DNA of 64,000 bases from contig NZ_JACIDR010000001.1 of the NCBI RefSeq assembly GCF_014196425.1, positions 124,001-188,000 on the forward strand, in the 5' to 3' direction. Of this stretch, positions 17,711 to 27,746 are shown one piece after another (positions within the stretch are counted from its first letter, which is position 1; every line of letters starts with the position of its first letter). The notes under the pieces are model-generated. The model saw only the letters and a list, made by a program, of their open reading frames with translations, was not told where the DNA came from and did not search any database. The position numbers and the translations under genes are program-made. The DNA comes from Hansschlegelia beijingensis. Its GTDB lineage: Bacteria; Pseudomonadota; Alphaproteobacteria; Rhizobiales; Methylopilaceae.

Positions 17711-20007
17711 CAGGCGGCCTCGCGCGGCCGGAACGTCACCATCACGGACTTCGACAGCGGCGTGTCGCTGAGGTCGCCGGCCTCGGAGAACGGCACCACG
17801 GCGTTGAGCTCGGGGTAGTAGCCCGCCACGCAGCCGCGGGGGATGTCGTAGGCGACGAGCCGGAAATCCTCCGCCACCCGGGTCCGGCCGTCCTCGTGCA
17901 GGCCGACCACGTCGACCCGCGCATTGGGCGTCGCGCCCATCGCGGCGATGTCGTCCGGATGCGCGAACACCACGCGGCGCTCGCCGTAGACGCCGCGGTA
18001 GCGGTCATCCATGCCGTAGATCGTGGTGTTGTACTGGTCGTGGCTGCGGAAGGTCTGCAGCACGTAGGCGCTCTTCCGGCGGCGCGCCTGCTGGTGCTCG
18101 ATCTCGGCGGGCAGGGGCGCGGCCGAGAACTCCGCCTTGCCGGAAGGGGTGTTCCATTCGCGCTCGGCCGCGGCGTTGCGCAGGCGGAAGCCGCGCGGCC
18201 TGCGGACGCGGACATTGTAGTCCTCGAAGCCGGGAATCACCCGCGCGATCGCGTCGCGGATGCGGTCGTAGTCGGCCGCGAATCCCGCCCAGTCGATCCG
18301 CTCCGAGCCGACGGTCGCGGCCGCCATGCCGGCGATGATCGCGATCTCCGACTTCAGATGCGGGGAGGCCGGCTTGTTGATGCCGCCCGAGCCGTGGACC
18401 ATGCTCATCGAATCCTCGACGGTCACGATCTGCGATTTGCCGGCCGCGTCGCGGTCGATCTCCGTGCGGCCCAGGCAGGGCAGCAGGAAGGCGACCTCGC
18501 CGACCGCCATGTGGCCGAGGTTCGGCTTGGTGGCGATCTGCACCGTCAGCCGGCAGCGCCTCAGGGCTTCGGCGACGAGCTCGGTGTCCGGGGTGGCGCG
18601 GGCGAAATTGCCCCCGAGGCCGATGAAGGCCCGGGCGCGGCCCTCGGTCATGGCGTGGATCGCGTGCAGCACGTTGTGGCCGGGCTCGCGCGGGACAGCG
18701 ACGCCGAACTCGCGCTCCAGAGCGGCCAGAAACCACTCCGGCGCGTTCTCGTTGATGCCGACCGTGCGGTCGCCCTGCACGTTGGAGTGGCCGCGCACCG
18801 GGCAGAGCCCCGCGCCCTCGCGGCCGACATGGCCGCGCAGCAGCAGCAGGTTGGTGATCTCCCGCACCGTGATCACCGAATGGCGGTGCTGGGTGACGCC
18901 CATCGCCCAGGTGGCGATCACCCGCTCAGCGCCGAGATAAACCTCGGCGAGCGTCTGGATCTCGTCGAAGGTGAGGCCGGACTGGTCCTCGATCTGGCCC
19001 CAGGAGGTGGCCTCGACTTCGGCCCGCCAGGCGTCGAGGCCGGTGGTGTGCTGCGCGATGAAGGCGTCGTCGAGCAAGCCCGGCTCGCCCGCCGCGCGCG
19101 CCTCGGCGTCGCGCATCAGGACGATCTTGGCGACGCCCCGGATCGCGGCCATGTCGCCGCCGAGCTTCGGCTGGAAGTAATGCGTCGCGATCGAGGTGGA
19201 GCCGCCGCGCAGCATCTCGATCTTGGCCTGCGGATCCGCGAAGCGCTCGAGGCCGCGCTCACGCACGGGGTTCAGCACCGCGACCCTGGCGCCGCGCTGC
19301 GCGGCCCGGCGCAGGTCGCCCAGCATGCGCGGATGGTTGGTGCCGGGGTTCTGGCCGATGACGATGATCGCGTCGGCGCGCTCGAAATCCTCGAGCAGCA
19401 CGGTGCCCTTGCCGACCCCGAGCGACTGCGTCAGCCCCACGCCCGAAGCCTCGTGGCACATGTTCGAGCAGTCCGGGAAATTGTTGGTCCCGTAGGCGCG
19501 GGCGAACAGCTGGTAGAGGAAGGCCGCCTCGTTCGAGGCGCGGCCGGAGGTGTAGAACTCCGCCTCGTCCGGCGAGGCGAGGGCGCGCAGTTCGGCGCCG
19601 ATCTCGGCGAACGCCTCGTCCCAGGACACCGGCAGGTAGCGGTCGGTCTTGGCGTCGTAGCGCATCGGCTCGGTCAGCCGGCCGACATTCTCGAGGGCGT
19701 AGTCGGTCCAGCCGCGCAGCTCGCTCACAGTGTGCTGGGCGAAGAAGGCCGGCGTGGCGCGGCGGGCGGTGGCCTCCCACGAGACCGCCTTCACGCCGTT
19801 CTCGCAGAACTCGAAGGACGAGCCGTGCTCCGGATCGCCCCAGGCGCAGCCCGGACAGTCGAAGCCATCGGACTGATTGGCCTTGAGCAGCGTCATCGCG
19901 CCGGTCAGGGCCGAGCCGCTCTTCAGCAGGTGCTTTCCGCAACTGCGAAGGGCGCCCCAGCCGCCGGCTGCATGGGACTTCTTGAGAGGCGGCGCGACGT
20001 TCGCCAT
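17710..20007 (-). CDS. FdhF/YdeP-family molybdopterin oxidoreductase (formate-dehydrogenase-like)
   Basis: A 765-residue bis-MGD enzyme of the YdeP group, cytoplasmic (no twin-arginine signal). The N-terminus has C51-x2-C54 and then C68, fewer ligands than the usual four-Cys iron-sulfur site of formate dehydrogenases. Cys183 in NMCHEASG aligns with the Sec/Cys position of FdhF. Cofactor segments follow: IVIGQNPGTNHPRM, WAMGVTQHRHSV, CPVRGHSNVQGDRT and, near the C-terminus, the molydopterin-dinucleotide domain. YdeP relatives are linked to acid resistance, and formate as substrate is unproven. Confidence 0.9.
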   Translation of the reverse strand: MANVAPPLKKSHAAGGWGALRSCGKHLLKSGSALTGAMTLLKANQSDGFDCPGCAWGDPEHGSSFEFCENGVKAVSWEATARRATPAFFAQHTVSELRGWTDYALENVGRLTEPMRYDAKTDRYLPVSWDEAFAEIGAELRALASPDEAEFYTSGRASNEAAFLYQLFARAYGTNNFPDCSNMCHEASGVGLTQSLGVGKGTVLLEDFERADAIIVIGQNPGTNHPRMLGDLRRAAQRGARVAVLNPVRERGLERFADPQAKIEMLRGGSTSIATHYFQPKLGGDMAAIRGVAKIVLMRDAEARAAGEPGLLDDAFIAQHTTGLDAWRAEVEATSWGQIEDQSGLTFDEIQTLAEVYLGAERVIATWAMGVTQHRHSVITVREITNLLLLRGHVGREGAGLCPVRGHSNVQGDRTVGINENAPEWFLAALEREFGVAVPREPGHNVLHAIHAMTEGRARAFIGLGGNFARATPDTELVAEALRRCRLTVQIATKPNLGHMAVGEVAFLLPCLGRTEIDRDAAGKSQIVTVEDSMSMVHGSGGINKPASPHLKSEIAIIAGMAAATVGSERIDWAGFAADYDRIRDAIARVIPGFEDYNVRVRRPRGFRLRNAAAEREWNTPSGKAEFSAAPLPAEIEHQQARRRKSAYVLQTFRSHDQYNTTIYGMDDRYRGVYGERRVVFAHPDDIAAMGATPNARVDVVGLHEDGRTRVAEDFRLVAYDIPRGCVAGYYPELNAVVPFSEAGDLSDTPLSKSVMVTFRPREAA

Positions 20008-20430
20008 AGTGTTTACCTATTGGAAAGAAGCGCAGGGCAAGCCCCGGCCCGCCTTTGCCATCTACGTCCGAATGCGCTGATGTTCAATATGAAAAGCGCA
20101 ATTTGGAGGTGTTGAAAGATGCCGGAGCGCGATCGCTTGATCGGAGATTCTGATCACGGCGTTTAACGGTCACGATAGAGAAACCCGATCGCGTAATTCG
20201 GTTGGGGCCCGCCATTGGCATGCCAGACGGAGCGTCCTTGCTGCGATGCAATGCGCGGGCGGCGCTGATCGGTGGGCGCGAACTCGTGGCCCTCGGTCGC
20301 GCAGGCGCGGACGCTTCGTCTTCCTTTCGAGCCGTCCCGGCCCTATAAGGCCGCTTTCCTCAAGCGTCGGACGTCCGCCGCGCCCGCCTCGCCGGCGACC
20401 CGGGACGTCCCCACATCTCGGAGGCGACCC
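20008..20430. other. intergenic region between the oxidoreductase and yebC
   Basis: This 423-base gap holds the divergent control regions of the oxidoreductase (minus) and yebC (plus). The left part is noticeably less GC-rich than its surroundings. It contains a 15-codon open frame with a very good ribosome site (GGAGGT at 20105-20110, ATG at 20119, TAA ending at 20166). I see no convincing gene, tRNA or terminator. The GGAGG serving yebC is at 20420-20424. Confidence 0.5.
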
Positions 20431-21174
20431 TTGGCCGGGCATTCGCAGTTCAAGAACATCATGCACCGCAAGGGCCGCCAGGACGCGGTCCGGGCGAAGC
20501 TGTTCTCAAAGCTTGCGCGCGAGATCACCGTCGCGGCCAAGGCCGGTCTGCCCGATCCCGACATGAACCCGCGCCTGCGGCTCGCGATCAACGCCGCCAA
20601 GGCCCAGTCCATGCCGAAGGACAACATCCAGCGCGCCATCAACAAGGCGTCCGGCGGCGACAGCGAGAACTACGAGGAAGTCCGTTACGAGGGCTACGGC
20701 CCGGGCGGCGTGGCGATCATCGTCGAAGCGCTGACCGACAACCGCAACCGCACGGCGTCGGCGGTGCGCTCCTACTTCACCAAGTCCGGCGGCGCGCTCG
20801 GCGAGACCGGCTCGGTCGGCTTCATGTTCAACCGCGTCGGCGAGATCGTCTATCCGGCCAAGGCGGGCTCGGCCGACGACGTGCTGGAGGCGGCGATCGA
20901 GGCCGGCGCCGAGGATGTCCAGTCGGACGAGGAGAACCACGTCGTCACCTGCGCCTTCGAGGACCTGAACGAGGTCTCCAAGAGCCTGGAGGCGAAGCTC
21001 GGCGCGGCGGAGAGCGCCAAGGCGGTGTGGCGTCCGACCACCACGACCGCGCTCGACGAGGACAAGGCCGCCTCGCTGATGAAGCTGCTCGACGCGCTGG
21101 ACGAGGACGACGACGTCCAGAACGTGCACGGCAACTACGAGATCTCCGACGAGGTGATGGCCAAGCTCGGCTGA
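20431..21174 (+). CDS. yebC: YebC/PmpR-family transcriptional/translational factor
   Basis: A 247-residue three-domain protein. The family starts with [15 protein letters not shown], and this sequence appears right after a TTG at 20431, which has GGAGG six bases upstream; no ATG fits, so TTG is the start. Other hallmarks are [22 protein letters not shown] and [14 protein letters not shown]. Family members act as DNA-binding regulators or relieve ribosome stalling at prolines. In many proteobacteria yebC adjoins ruvCAB, as here with two genes between. Confidence 0.95.
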   Translation: MAGHSQFKNIMHRKGRQDAVRAKLFSKLAREITVAAKAGLPDPDMNPRLRLAINAAKAQSMPKDNIQRAINKASGGDSENYEEVRYEGYGPGGVAIIVEALTDNRNRTASAVRSYFTKSGGALGETGSVGFMFNRVGEIVYPAKAGSADDVLEAAIEAGAEDVQSDEENHVVTCAFEDLNEVSKSLEAKLGAAESAKAVWRPTTTTALDEDKAASLMKLLDALDEDDDVQNVHGNYEISDEVMAKLG

Positions 21175-21184
21175 CGGCGGCCGC

Positions 21185-21916
21185 TCAGCGCCACGCTGCG
21201 TCCCACACCGGGGCCGAAAGCGCGGCGGCGAGCAGGATCACCGCATAGGCGGCGCGCCGGTAGCCGGCCTCCGTCGCGCCGAGGAAGCGCCGCGCGCCGA
21301 GGAAGATGCCGATCCCGTAGGCCGGGCCGAGCCAGAGGCAGAGCCACAGCACCTCGGTGGTCACGAGGCCTGCCCACAGCAGCGACCCGAAGGTCACGAA
21401 CGACACCAGCGCGAACACCGCGATCATGTTGGCGCGGATGATCCCGCGCTCGCCCGGCCCCGCCAGCCAGTAGGCCGCGATCGGGGCGCCGGAGATCTGC
21501 GCGGAGCCGCCCAGCACGCCGGCCGCGGCGCCGACCGCGAGCGTGGCGGCCGCCGGCGGCCGGCCACGGTAGCGCAGTCCGCTCGCCAGCAGCGCCAGCG
21601 TGGCCGCGACCGCAAGCGCGATCGCCCAGCGCAGCGTGACGGGATCCACCGCCACCAGCGCATAGACGCCGAGCGGCGTGAAGGCCGCCGTGGCCAGCGC
21701 CATCGGGGCGACCTCCGCCCAGTGGCAGCGCCCGAAGGCGCGGAGCGCCATCGGAGCCATCAGGGCTGCGTCGATCAGGCAGAACGTCGGCGTCGCCCGC
21801 GCCGGATCGTAGAGCGCCGAGATCAGCGGCACGAAGATCAGCGCGCTGCCGAAGCCCGAGAATCCGCGGACGACGCCCGAAAGCAGCGCGATGGCGATGG
21901 CGAGAGCGAGCGTCAT
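21185..21916 (-). CDS. TauE/SafE-family membrane permease
   Basis: A multi-spanning inner-membrane protein of about 243 residues with seven or eight predicted helices. The first repeat signature is GVVRGFSGFGSALIFVPLIS and the second half has GVLGGSAQISGAPIAAYWLAG. The family exports sulfite, sulfoacetate or related organosulfur anions, but the substrate is not predictable here. I chose ATG 21916; a GTG at 21949 would add 11 residues and neither has a strong ribosome site. It is convergent with yebC. Confidence 0.85.
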   Translation of the reverse strand: MTLALAIAIALLSGVVRGFSGFGSALIFVPLISALYDPARATPTFCLIDAALMAPMALRAFGRCHWAEVAPMALATAAFTPLGVYALVAVDPVTLRWAIALAVAATLALLASGLRYRGRPPAAATLAVGAAAGVLGGSAQISGAPIAAYWLAGPGERGIIRANMIAVFALVSFVTFGSLLWAGLVTTEVLWLCLWLGPAYGIGIFLGARRFLGATEAGYRRAAYAVILLAAALSAPVWDAAWR

Positions 21917-22048
21917 GGAAAGGCCGGCGGCGGGGCGTTCATCTAGCACCGGGGCGCGCGCGCCGACGACCCGTCCTTTAGCCGGCGGCGCCGCGGCGCG
22001 TCGCTTCGTCCAATCGCCTTCGCGGGCGTCCTGCGCGACACGAGCGCG

Positions 22049-23293
22049 ATGACAGCCTGCGGACTCGATTTCGGCACTTCAAACACCACGCTCGGCCTCG
22101 CCGAGGCGGGTCGCCCTGCGCTCATGCGGCTGGAGGGCGACGAGACCACCATCCCGAGCGCGATCTTCTTCGCCCCCACCACGGAGGCGAAGGTCGGACG
22201 GGCGGCGATGAGCGCCTATCTGGACGGCGAGCCCGGCCGGCTGATGCGCAGCCTCAAATCCGTGCTCGGCACGGGGCTGATCGACGAGGCGACGCAGGTC
22301 GGCCGCGAGCGCGTGAAGTTCCGCGAGGTCATCGCCCGCTACCTGGCCATCGTTAAGCGCCGCGCTGAGGCGGCGGCGGGCCGCCCGCTCGACGCCGTGG
22401 TGCACGGCCGCCCTGTGCATTTCGTCGACGGCGACCAGCAGGGCGACCAGCGGGCCGAGGACACGCTGCGCGAGATCGCGCTGTCGCTCGGCTTCCGGGA
22501 GGTGTCGTTCCAATACGAGCCGGTCGCGGCCGCGCTCGATTATGAGCGTGGGGTGGCGGGCGAGGAGCTTGCGCTGATCGCCGACATCGGCGGCGGCACC
22601 TCGGACTTCTCGGTGATCCGGCTCGGCCCGGACCGCCACGCGCGAGACCGCGCCGCCGACATCCTGGCCAATGAGGGCGTGCGGGTCGGCGGCGTCGATT
22701 TCGACCGGCGGCTCAGCCTTGGCGCGGTGATGCCGCTGCTCGGCTACGGCTCGCGGATGAAGCGCGCCGAGCTCGAGGTGCCATCGACCTATTTCCACGA
22801 GCTCGCCACTTGGTCGAGCATCAACAAGCTCTACGACGGCCGCGCCGTCCGGCAGATCAGGGAGGTGCGGCGCGAGGCGGCGCGGCCCGAGCTGCTCGAC
22901 AGGCTGATCCGGGTCATCGACGACGAGCGTGGCCACGGGCTCGCGGCCGAGGTCGAGACCGCCAAGATCCGGCTCTCGGAGCAGGACGAGGCCGCCCTGC
23001 CGCTCGGCTGGGTGGAGAGCGGTCTCGAGGCGCGCATCCGCCGCGAGGCCTTCGAGCGGCACACCCACGCGCTCGCAGAGAAGATCCGCGAGCGCATCGC
23101 GCGTTGCCTGATCGCCGCCGGGATCGCGGCCGACCGCATCGACGCGGTGTTCCTCACCGGCGGCTCGACCCGCATCCCGCATGTCCGCCAGGCGATCCTC
23201 GGCGCGGTTCCGGCCGCCCGCGCGATCGAGGGCGACACCTTCGGGGCGGTCGGCGCCGGGCTCACCATCGAGGCCGCCCGCCGCTACGGGTGA
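22049..23293 (+). CDS. yegD: Hsp70-like protein (YegD type), ATPase domain only
   Basis: An actin-fold ATPase of 414 residues related to DnaK. Nucleotide motifs are intact: phosphate-1 [12 protein letters not shown] at the N-terminus, phosphate-2 [13 protein letters not shown], and the adenosine motif [12 protein letters not shown] near the C-terminus. The substrate-binding and lid domains of DnaK are missing, as in E. coli YegD. Its role is unclear; it may be a specialised chaperone. It sits on the same strand upstream of ruvCAB with a 55-base gap. Confidence 0.88.
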   Translation: MTACGLDFGTSNTTLGLAEAGRPALMRLEGDETTIPSAIFFAPTTEAKVGRAAMSAYLDGEPGRLMRSLKSVLGTGLIDEATQVGRERVKFREVIARYLAIVKRRAEAAAGRPLDAVVHGRPVHFVDGDQQGDQRAEDTLREIALSLGFREVSFQYEPVAAALDYERGVAGEELALIADIGGGTSDFSVIRLGPDRHARDRAADILANEGVRVGGVDFDRRLSLGAVMPLLGYGSRMKRAELEVPSTYFHELATWSSINKLYDGRAVRQIREVRREAARPELLDRLIRVIDDERGHGLAAEVETAKIRLSEQDEAALPLGWVESGLEARIRREAFERHTHALAEKIRERIARCLIAAGIAADRIDAVFLTGGSTRIPHVRQAILGAVPAARAIEGDTFGAVGAGLTIEAARRYG

Positions 23294-23348
23294 GGGCGGT
23301 TCCGTTCCGCTTGTGTTCCGTCAACCTCTGCGCGGCTATGCTCGCCGC

Positions 23349-23867
23349 ATGAGCCTTGCCCCGATTCGCATCCTCGGCATCGACCCCGGACTCCGCCGCA
23401 CCGGCTGGGGGGTGATCGGCGTCGAAGGCTCGCGGCTGTCTTTCGTGGCCGCGGGCGTGGTCACGCCGGACGACGCGATCGACCTCGCCCGCCGGCTCGC
23501 GCTGCTGCATGAGGGGCTGTCGGCGGTGATCGCCGCCCATGCGCCGGACGAGGCGGCGGTCGAGGAGACCTTCGTCAACGCCAACCCTGCCGCGACCCTA
23601 AAGCTCGGCCAGGCGCGCGGCGTCGCCATGCTGGTCCCGGCGCTTTGCGGCGTGCCGGTCGCCGAATATTCGCCGAACCTGATCAAGAAGACCGTGGTCG
23701 GGGCCGGCCACGCCGACAAGCGCCAGATCCAGGCGATGATCTCCATCCTGCTGCCCAAGGCGGTCGTCAGCGGGGCGGACGCCGCCGACGCGCTCGCCAT
23801 CGCGATCTGTCACGCTCAGCACCGCGGCGCGGCCGCCCGCATCGCGGCCGCGAGGCTCTCGGCATGA
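23349..23867 (+). CDS. ruvC: Holliday junction resolvase RuvC
   Basis: Endonuclease that cuts Holliday junctions symmetrically in the RuvABC complex. At 172 residues it has the RNase-H-fold metal site: Asp12 in [14 protein letters not shown], the Glu of VEETFVN, and Asp residues of [14 protein letters not shown] near the C-terminus. I start at ATG 23349; the open frame runs further upstream without family sequence. The stop overlaps the ruvA ATG by four bases. Confidence 0.96.
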   Translation: MSLAPIRILGIDPGLRRTGWGVIGVEGSRLSFVAAGVVTPDDAIDLARRLALLHEGLSAVIAAHAPDEAAVEETFVNANPAATLKLGQARGVAMLVPALCGVPVAEYSPNLIKKTVVGAGHADKRQIQAMISILLPKAVVSGADAADALAIAICHAQHRGAAARIAAARLSA

Positions 23868-24481
23868 TCGGCAAGCTCACCGGCAAGGTCGATTCGGTCG
23901 GCCCGGACTGGGTGATCCTCGACGTCGGCGGCGTCGGCTATGTGGTGCACTGCTCGAGCCGCACGCTGGGCCGGCTGCCCAAGGCGGGCGAGATCGTGCG
24001 GCTGTCGATTGAGACCCATGTGCGCGAGGACCGCATCCAGCTGTTCGGCTTCATGGCCGATCTGGAGCGCGAATGGTTCCGGCTGCTCAACACCGTGCAG
24101 GGCGTCGGCACCAAGGTCGCGCTGGCGGTGCTGTCGACGCTCGAAGCCTCCGATCTCGCGACCGCGATCGCGCTGCAGGACAAGGCGGCGGTCTCCCGCG
24201 CGCCGGGCGTCGGCCCCAAGGTCGCGGTGCGGATCGTGACGGAGCTCAAGGACAGGGCGCCGCTGTTCGCCGACGTCGACCCGGGGCTCGCGCGCTTCGC
24301 CGGCGAGGTGGCGGAGGCGAGGGGGCCGCGCCCGGCCCGCGACGCAGTCTCCGCGCTCGTCAATCTCGGCTATGCGGCCCCGCAGGCGAGCGCCGCGATC
24401 GCCGCCGCCATGAAGGCCGCAGGCGACGACGCCACCACCGAGACGCTGATCCGCGCCGGCTTGAAGGAGCTGGCGAAGTAG
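23864..24481 (+). CDS. ruvA: Holliday junction branch migration protein RuvA
   Basis: DNA-binding subunit of the RuvAB branch-migration motor, forming tetramers on the four-way junction. At 205 residues it has the N-terminal OB domain ([10 protein letters not shown]), the two helix-hairpin-helix motifs ([18 protein letters not shown] and [19 protein letters not shown]), an acidic linker, and the small C-terminal domain that contacts RuvB. The ATG at 23864 overlaps the end of ruvC. Confidence 0.96.
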   Translation: MIGKLTGKVDSVGPDWVILDVGGVGYVVHCSSRTLGRLPKAGEIVRLSIETHVREDRIQLFGFMADLEREWFRLLNTVQGVGTKVALAVLSTLEASDLATAIALQDKAAVSRAPGVGPKVAVRIVTELKDRAPLFADVDPGLARFAGEVAEARGPRPARDAVSALVNLGYAAPQASAAIAAAMKAAGDDATTETLIRAGLKELAK

Positions 24482-24581
24482 CCAGCTTCGACGGGCTGCA
24501 GGCGCGGTCGGCCGCTCGCGCGTTTGCTGATCGCCGCGGATGCCGTATCACCGAGCAGCCCCCTTCGCACCGATCGGCCGC

Positions 24582-25622
24582 ATGACCGCTCCAAGCCCCG
24601 TCCGCGATCCCGCCGTACGCGAGGACGACGCGCTCGACGCCACCATCCGGCCGCAGACGCTCGCCGACTTCACGGGCCAGCGGCAGGCGCGCGAGAACCT
24701 GTCGGTGTTCATCCAGGCCGCCAAGGCGCGCGGCGAGGCGCTCGATCACGTGCTGCTCGCCGGCCCGCCCGGCCTCGGCAAGACCACGCTCGCCCAGATC
24801 GTCGCCCGCGAGCTCGGGGTAGGCTTCCGGGCGACCTCGGGCCCGGTCATCGCCAAGGCGGGCGATCTCGCCGCGCTGCTGACCAATCTGGAAGAGCGAG
24901 ATGTCCTGTTCATCGACGAGATCCACCGGCTGAACCCGGCGGTCGAGGAGATCCTCTACCCGGCGATGGAGGACTTCCAGCTCGACCTGATCATCGGGGA
25001 GGGGCCGGCGGCGCGCTCCGTGCGGATCGACCTGTCGAAGTTCACGCTGGTCGGCGCCACCACCCGCGCCGGCCTGCTCACCACCCCGCTGCGCGACCGT
25101 TTCGGGATTCCCATCCGGCTCAATTTCTACGAGGTCGACGAGCTGGAACTGATCGTCGCGCGCGGCGCCCGCGTGCTCGGGCTGCCGATGAGCCGCGACG
25201 GCGCGCGCGAGATCGCCCGGCGGGCGCGCGGCACCCCGCGCATCGCCGGCCGGCTGCTGCGCCGCGTCCGCGATTTCGCCGCCGTCTCGGGCGAGGTCGA
25301 GGTGACGCGCGCCGCCGCCGACCGCGCGCTCCGGCTGCTCGACGTCGACGATCTGGGGCTCGACGCCATGGATCGCCGTTATCTCTCCGCCATAGCGATG
25401 AACTACGGCGGCGGACCGGTCGGGGTGGAGACGATGGCGGCCGCGCTGTCGGAGCCGCGCGACGCGATCGAGGAGATCATCGAGCCCTATTTGCTGCAGC
25501 AGGGGTTTTTGCAGCGGACGCCGAGAGGCCGCATGCTGACGGCGCACGCCTATCGGCACCTCGGCCTCGAGGCTCCGACCTCGACGACCCAGATGCCGCT
25601 GTTCGACGGGACCGAAGATTGA
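24582..25622 (+). CDS. ruvB: Holliday junction branch migration ATPase RuvB
   Basis: AAA+ motor that pumps DNA through the RuvA-bound junction. At 346 residues it has Walker [11 protein letters not shown], Walker [10 protein letters not shown], sensor 1 [10 protein letters not shown], and the C-terminal winged helix with [12 protein letters not shown] start at ATG 24582 (MTAPSPVRD), the usual family N-terminus; an upstream ATG at 24540 adds 14 unlikely residues. ruvA ends 100 bases upstream. Confidence 0.97.
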   Translation: MTAPSPVRDPAVREDDALDATIRPQTLADFTGQRQARENLSVFIQAAKARGEALDHVLLAGPPGLGKTTLAQIVARELGVGFRATSGPVIAKAGDLAALLTNLEERDVLFIDEIHRLNPAVEEILYPAMEDFQLDLIIGEGPAARSVRIDLSKFTLVGATTRAGLLTTPLRDRFGIPIRLNFYEVDELELIVARGARVLGLPMSRDGAREIARRARGTPRIAGRLLRRVRDFAAVSGEVEVTRAAADRALRLLDVDDLGLDAMDRRYLSAIAMNYGGGPVGVETMAAALSEPRDAIEEIIEPYLLQQGFLQRTPRGRMLTAHAYRHLGLEAPTSTTQMPLFDGTED

Positions 25623-25630
25623 GCGCAGAC

Positions 25631-26059
25631 GTGAATGACCCCCTCGGGGGCCGGATGGACGGGGTGCGTCACATCATGACGCTCCGCATCTACTACGAAG
25701 ACACCGACTTCTCGGGCGCGGTGTATCACGCCAGCTATCTGCGCTTCCTGGAGCGCGCCCGCACCGAAATCCTCCGCGCGATCGGCTTCGACCACCGCCA
25801 TCTCTACGAGACGAAGCGCGAGGGCTTCGTCGTGCGCCGCATGACGATCGACTATCTGAAGCCGGCGCGGATGGACGACGTCGTGGCGGTCGTGACCTCG
25901 GCCGAGAGCGTCAAGGCCGCCTCGCTGGTGCTGCGCCAGACGGTGGTGCGCGACGGCGAGACGCTCGTCACCGCGCTCGCGCAATGCGCCTATCTGCGCC
26001 ACGGCCGGCCGGCGCGCATGCCGGAGCGTATGCGCCGGGAAATGATGCGCACCGAGTAG
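25631..26059 (+). CDS. ybgC: YbgC-family acyl-CoA thioesterase (Tol-Pal associated)
   Basis: A hot-dog-fold thioesterase, about 142 residues, that hydrolyses short acyl-CoA or acyl-ACP; ybgC usually heads the tol-pal operon. The catalytic motif is YYEDTDFSGAVYHASYL with the expected Asp. The start is uncertain: no ATG precedes the conserved LGGRMDGVRH segment. I use GTG 25631. A TTG at 25619 overlapping the ruvB stop, or the internal ATG at 25655, are alternatives. Here the gene is separated from tolQ by two antisense protease genes. Confidence 0.87.
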   Translation: MNDPLGGRMDGVRHIMTLRIYYEDTDFSGAVYHASYLRFLERARTEILRAIGFDHRHLYETKREGFVVRRMTIDYLKPARMDDVVAVVTSAESVKAASLVLRQTVVRDGETLVTALAQCAYLRHGRPARMPERMRREMMRTE

Positions 26060-26065
26060 GGTCGT

Positions 26066-26851
26066 TCAGTTCGACCGCTTGGCCCGCGACAGCATGGTGC
26101 GGAAGCCGCGCGACCGCGGGTCGAGCACGGCCATGAACACGGTTGAGTTGCAGAGGCTCTTCTTCCGCACGATCGCGATCACCACGCCCCAGACGCCGGC
26201 GGACGACGCCACCGGGCCGCCGCTGTCGCCGCGGCAGATGGAGCCGCCCGCGACCCCGAGCGCGACCGCGGTCGGCCCGTCGGTGACCACCTCGGCGTCG
26301 ACGCGCGCGATGCGGAGCTGGCCGGCGGAGCCTTCGTCGGCCGGGACCCGCAGCCCGGCCCCCAGCAACACGGACGACCGCTTGGCGGCGTCGAGCGGCC
26401 GCGAGGCCAGCGCGATCGGCCGGCGGTCGGCGGGCGCCGGGTCCGCGAGCTTCAGGATGGCGAGGTCGGCCCCGAGCATCTCGGGCTTGGGATCCTCGGC
26501 GCTGGCGCGGCCCGCATAGTCCGGGTGCAGGGCGCCCGAGGCGACCTGCACGGTGCGCACGATGCGATTGGAGCTGTCGAAGAACTGCGCCACCACGAGG
26601 CTCGGGCCGCCCATGTCGGACAGGCAATGGCCCGCGGTCAGCACCAGGTCACGTTCGATCAGCACCCCGGTGCAGTTGCCGACCTCGGCGCGGTCGCGGC
26701 CGGACGGGGTCAGGCTGGTGATGAACACGGTGGCGCGGGTCAGCCGGTCGCCGGCGCGCGCGGGCGAACCCCCGGCGAGCGCGCCGGCTGGCGAAGCCAG
26801 GCCCAGCGACAGGCACGCCGCCAATGTCATACGCCACGCCGTCGACCGCAT
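26066..26851 (-). CDS. secreted trypsin-like serine protease
   Basis: About 261 residues with an N-terminal signal peptide (MRSTAWRMTLAACLSLGLAS...). The chymotrypsin-fold triad is complete: His in LTAGHCLS, Asp in GADLAILKL, and Ser in CRGDSGGPV. A Cys pair brackets the His loop (NCTGVLI...GHC), and others sit near the Ser. Probably periplasmic or extracellular; substrate unknown. I chose ATG 26851, which puts the signal peptide at the N-terminus. The gene is antisense to the tol operon, ends six bases after ybgC, and is followed upstream by a second protease gene. Confidence 0.86.
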   Translation of the reverse strand: MRSTAWRMTLAACLSLGLASPAGALAGGSPARAGDRLTRATVFITSLTPSGRDRAEVGNCTGVLIERDLVLTAGHCLSDMGGPSLVVAQFFDSSNRIVRTVQVASGALHPDYAGRASAEDPKPEMLGADLAILKLADPAPADRRPIALASRPLDAAKRSSVLLGAGLRVPADEGSAGQLRIARVDAEVVTDGPTAVALGVAGGSICRGDSGGPVASSAGVWGVVIAIVRKKSLCNSTVFMAVLDPRSRGFRTMLSRAKRSN

Positions 26852-26987
26852 GCTCACGTCCCGAACGAGCCGCCACTGCGGTCTCCAATGCGGCGCACCT
26901 TGGCACGCCAAAAACCGCCCGGGCGATGATTAATCGCCGCGGAGGGGCCTGCGCGACGGGGCTGTGGCCCCACGGCGACATCCCCTC

Positions 26988-27746
26988 TCAGGGGGCGGCG
27001 ACCATCGACCGCATCCGCGCGAAGCCCGGAGAGGCGGGGTCGACGAGGGCGGCCGCGAACCGCCCGCCGCAGCCGGAGGACGGGCGCAGAACCGCGACCG
27101 CGACCGCCCAGACGCGCTCTCCGTCCGGGCCCGGGGCGGCGAGCGGGCCGCCGGAATCGCCGCCGCAGACCGTCCCGCGCGCGCTCGCGAACGCGATCGT
27201 CGCGCCGGTTCCGGAGGACAGCCTGAACGACGTCAGCGGCAGCCGCTTGAGCAGGCCGCCGCGGGCGCCCGCGGCCGCCGGGCCGGTTCCGCTCACCGTC
27301 GCGGCCTGCGTCGCCACATCCGGCGGCGGGCCAAGCCGCGCGGGCGTGACGCCGCCGGGCGGGGTCGCGAGGCGCAGCAGCGCAAGATCTGCTGCGATCT
27401 CGCGCTGCCGGGTCTCGGGAGCGCCCGGGCGGGCCCGCCATCCGAGGACGTGGTCCGGGTGGCGGGCGAAGGCCGCGACAGCGAGCGGGCGCGGGACCGG
27501 GCGGGGGCCGTCATAGGCGAAGGCCGCGACCTGCGCGGGCGACGAGATCAGGTCGAGGCAGTGGCCGGCGGTCAGCACGAGGTCAGGCGCGATCAGCACG
27601 CCGCTGCATTCGGTGACCCGCGCGCGGCCGTCCGGGGTCGGCGCCACCGCCTGCACGGCGAGCGTCGCGCCGCGCGGGTCCTGCGCGGAGGCAGGCGATG
27701 CGGCGAGCAGGAGCGCGGCGGCGAGCAGAAGGGGACGGTGGCGCAT
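26988..27746 (-). CDS. secreted trypsin-like serine protease, second copy
   Basis: A 252-residue relative of the protease gene just downstream. It starts with a clean signal peptide (MRHRPLLLAAALLLAASPASA, cut after residue 21). The triad is intact: LTAGHCLD, ADLALLRL and CGGDSGGPL. Both proteins share a C-terminal RSRGF/PASPGFARM-like ending, which suggests an old tandem duplication, although overall identity looks low. It is divergent from tolQ with 256 bases between, a region that must carry the tolQ promoter. Substrate unknown. Confidence 0.86.
   Translation of the reverse strand: MRHRPLLLAAALLLAASPASAQDPRGATLAVQAVAPTPDGRARVTECSGVLIAPDLVLTAGHCLDLISSPAQVAAFAYDGPRPVPRPLAVAAFARHPDHVLGWRARPGAPETRQREIAADLALLRLATPPGGVTPARLGPPPDVATQAATVSGTGPAAAGARGGLLKRLPLTSFRLSSGTGATIAFASARGTVCGGDSGGPLAAPGPDGERVWAVAVAVLRPSSGCGGRFAAALVDPASPGFARMRSMVAAP

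Noticed and set aside
17896..20115. A 739-codon frame antisense to the YdeP oxidoreductase
   Set aside because: Typical high-GC mirror frame; no motifs and it would cover the promoter of the real gene.
22049..23293. A full DnaK
   Set aside because: Only the ATPase half is present and no lid or substrate domain follows, so it is the YegD-type short protein.
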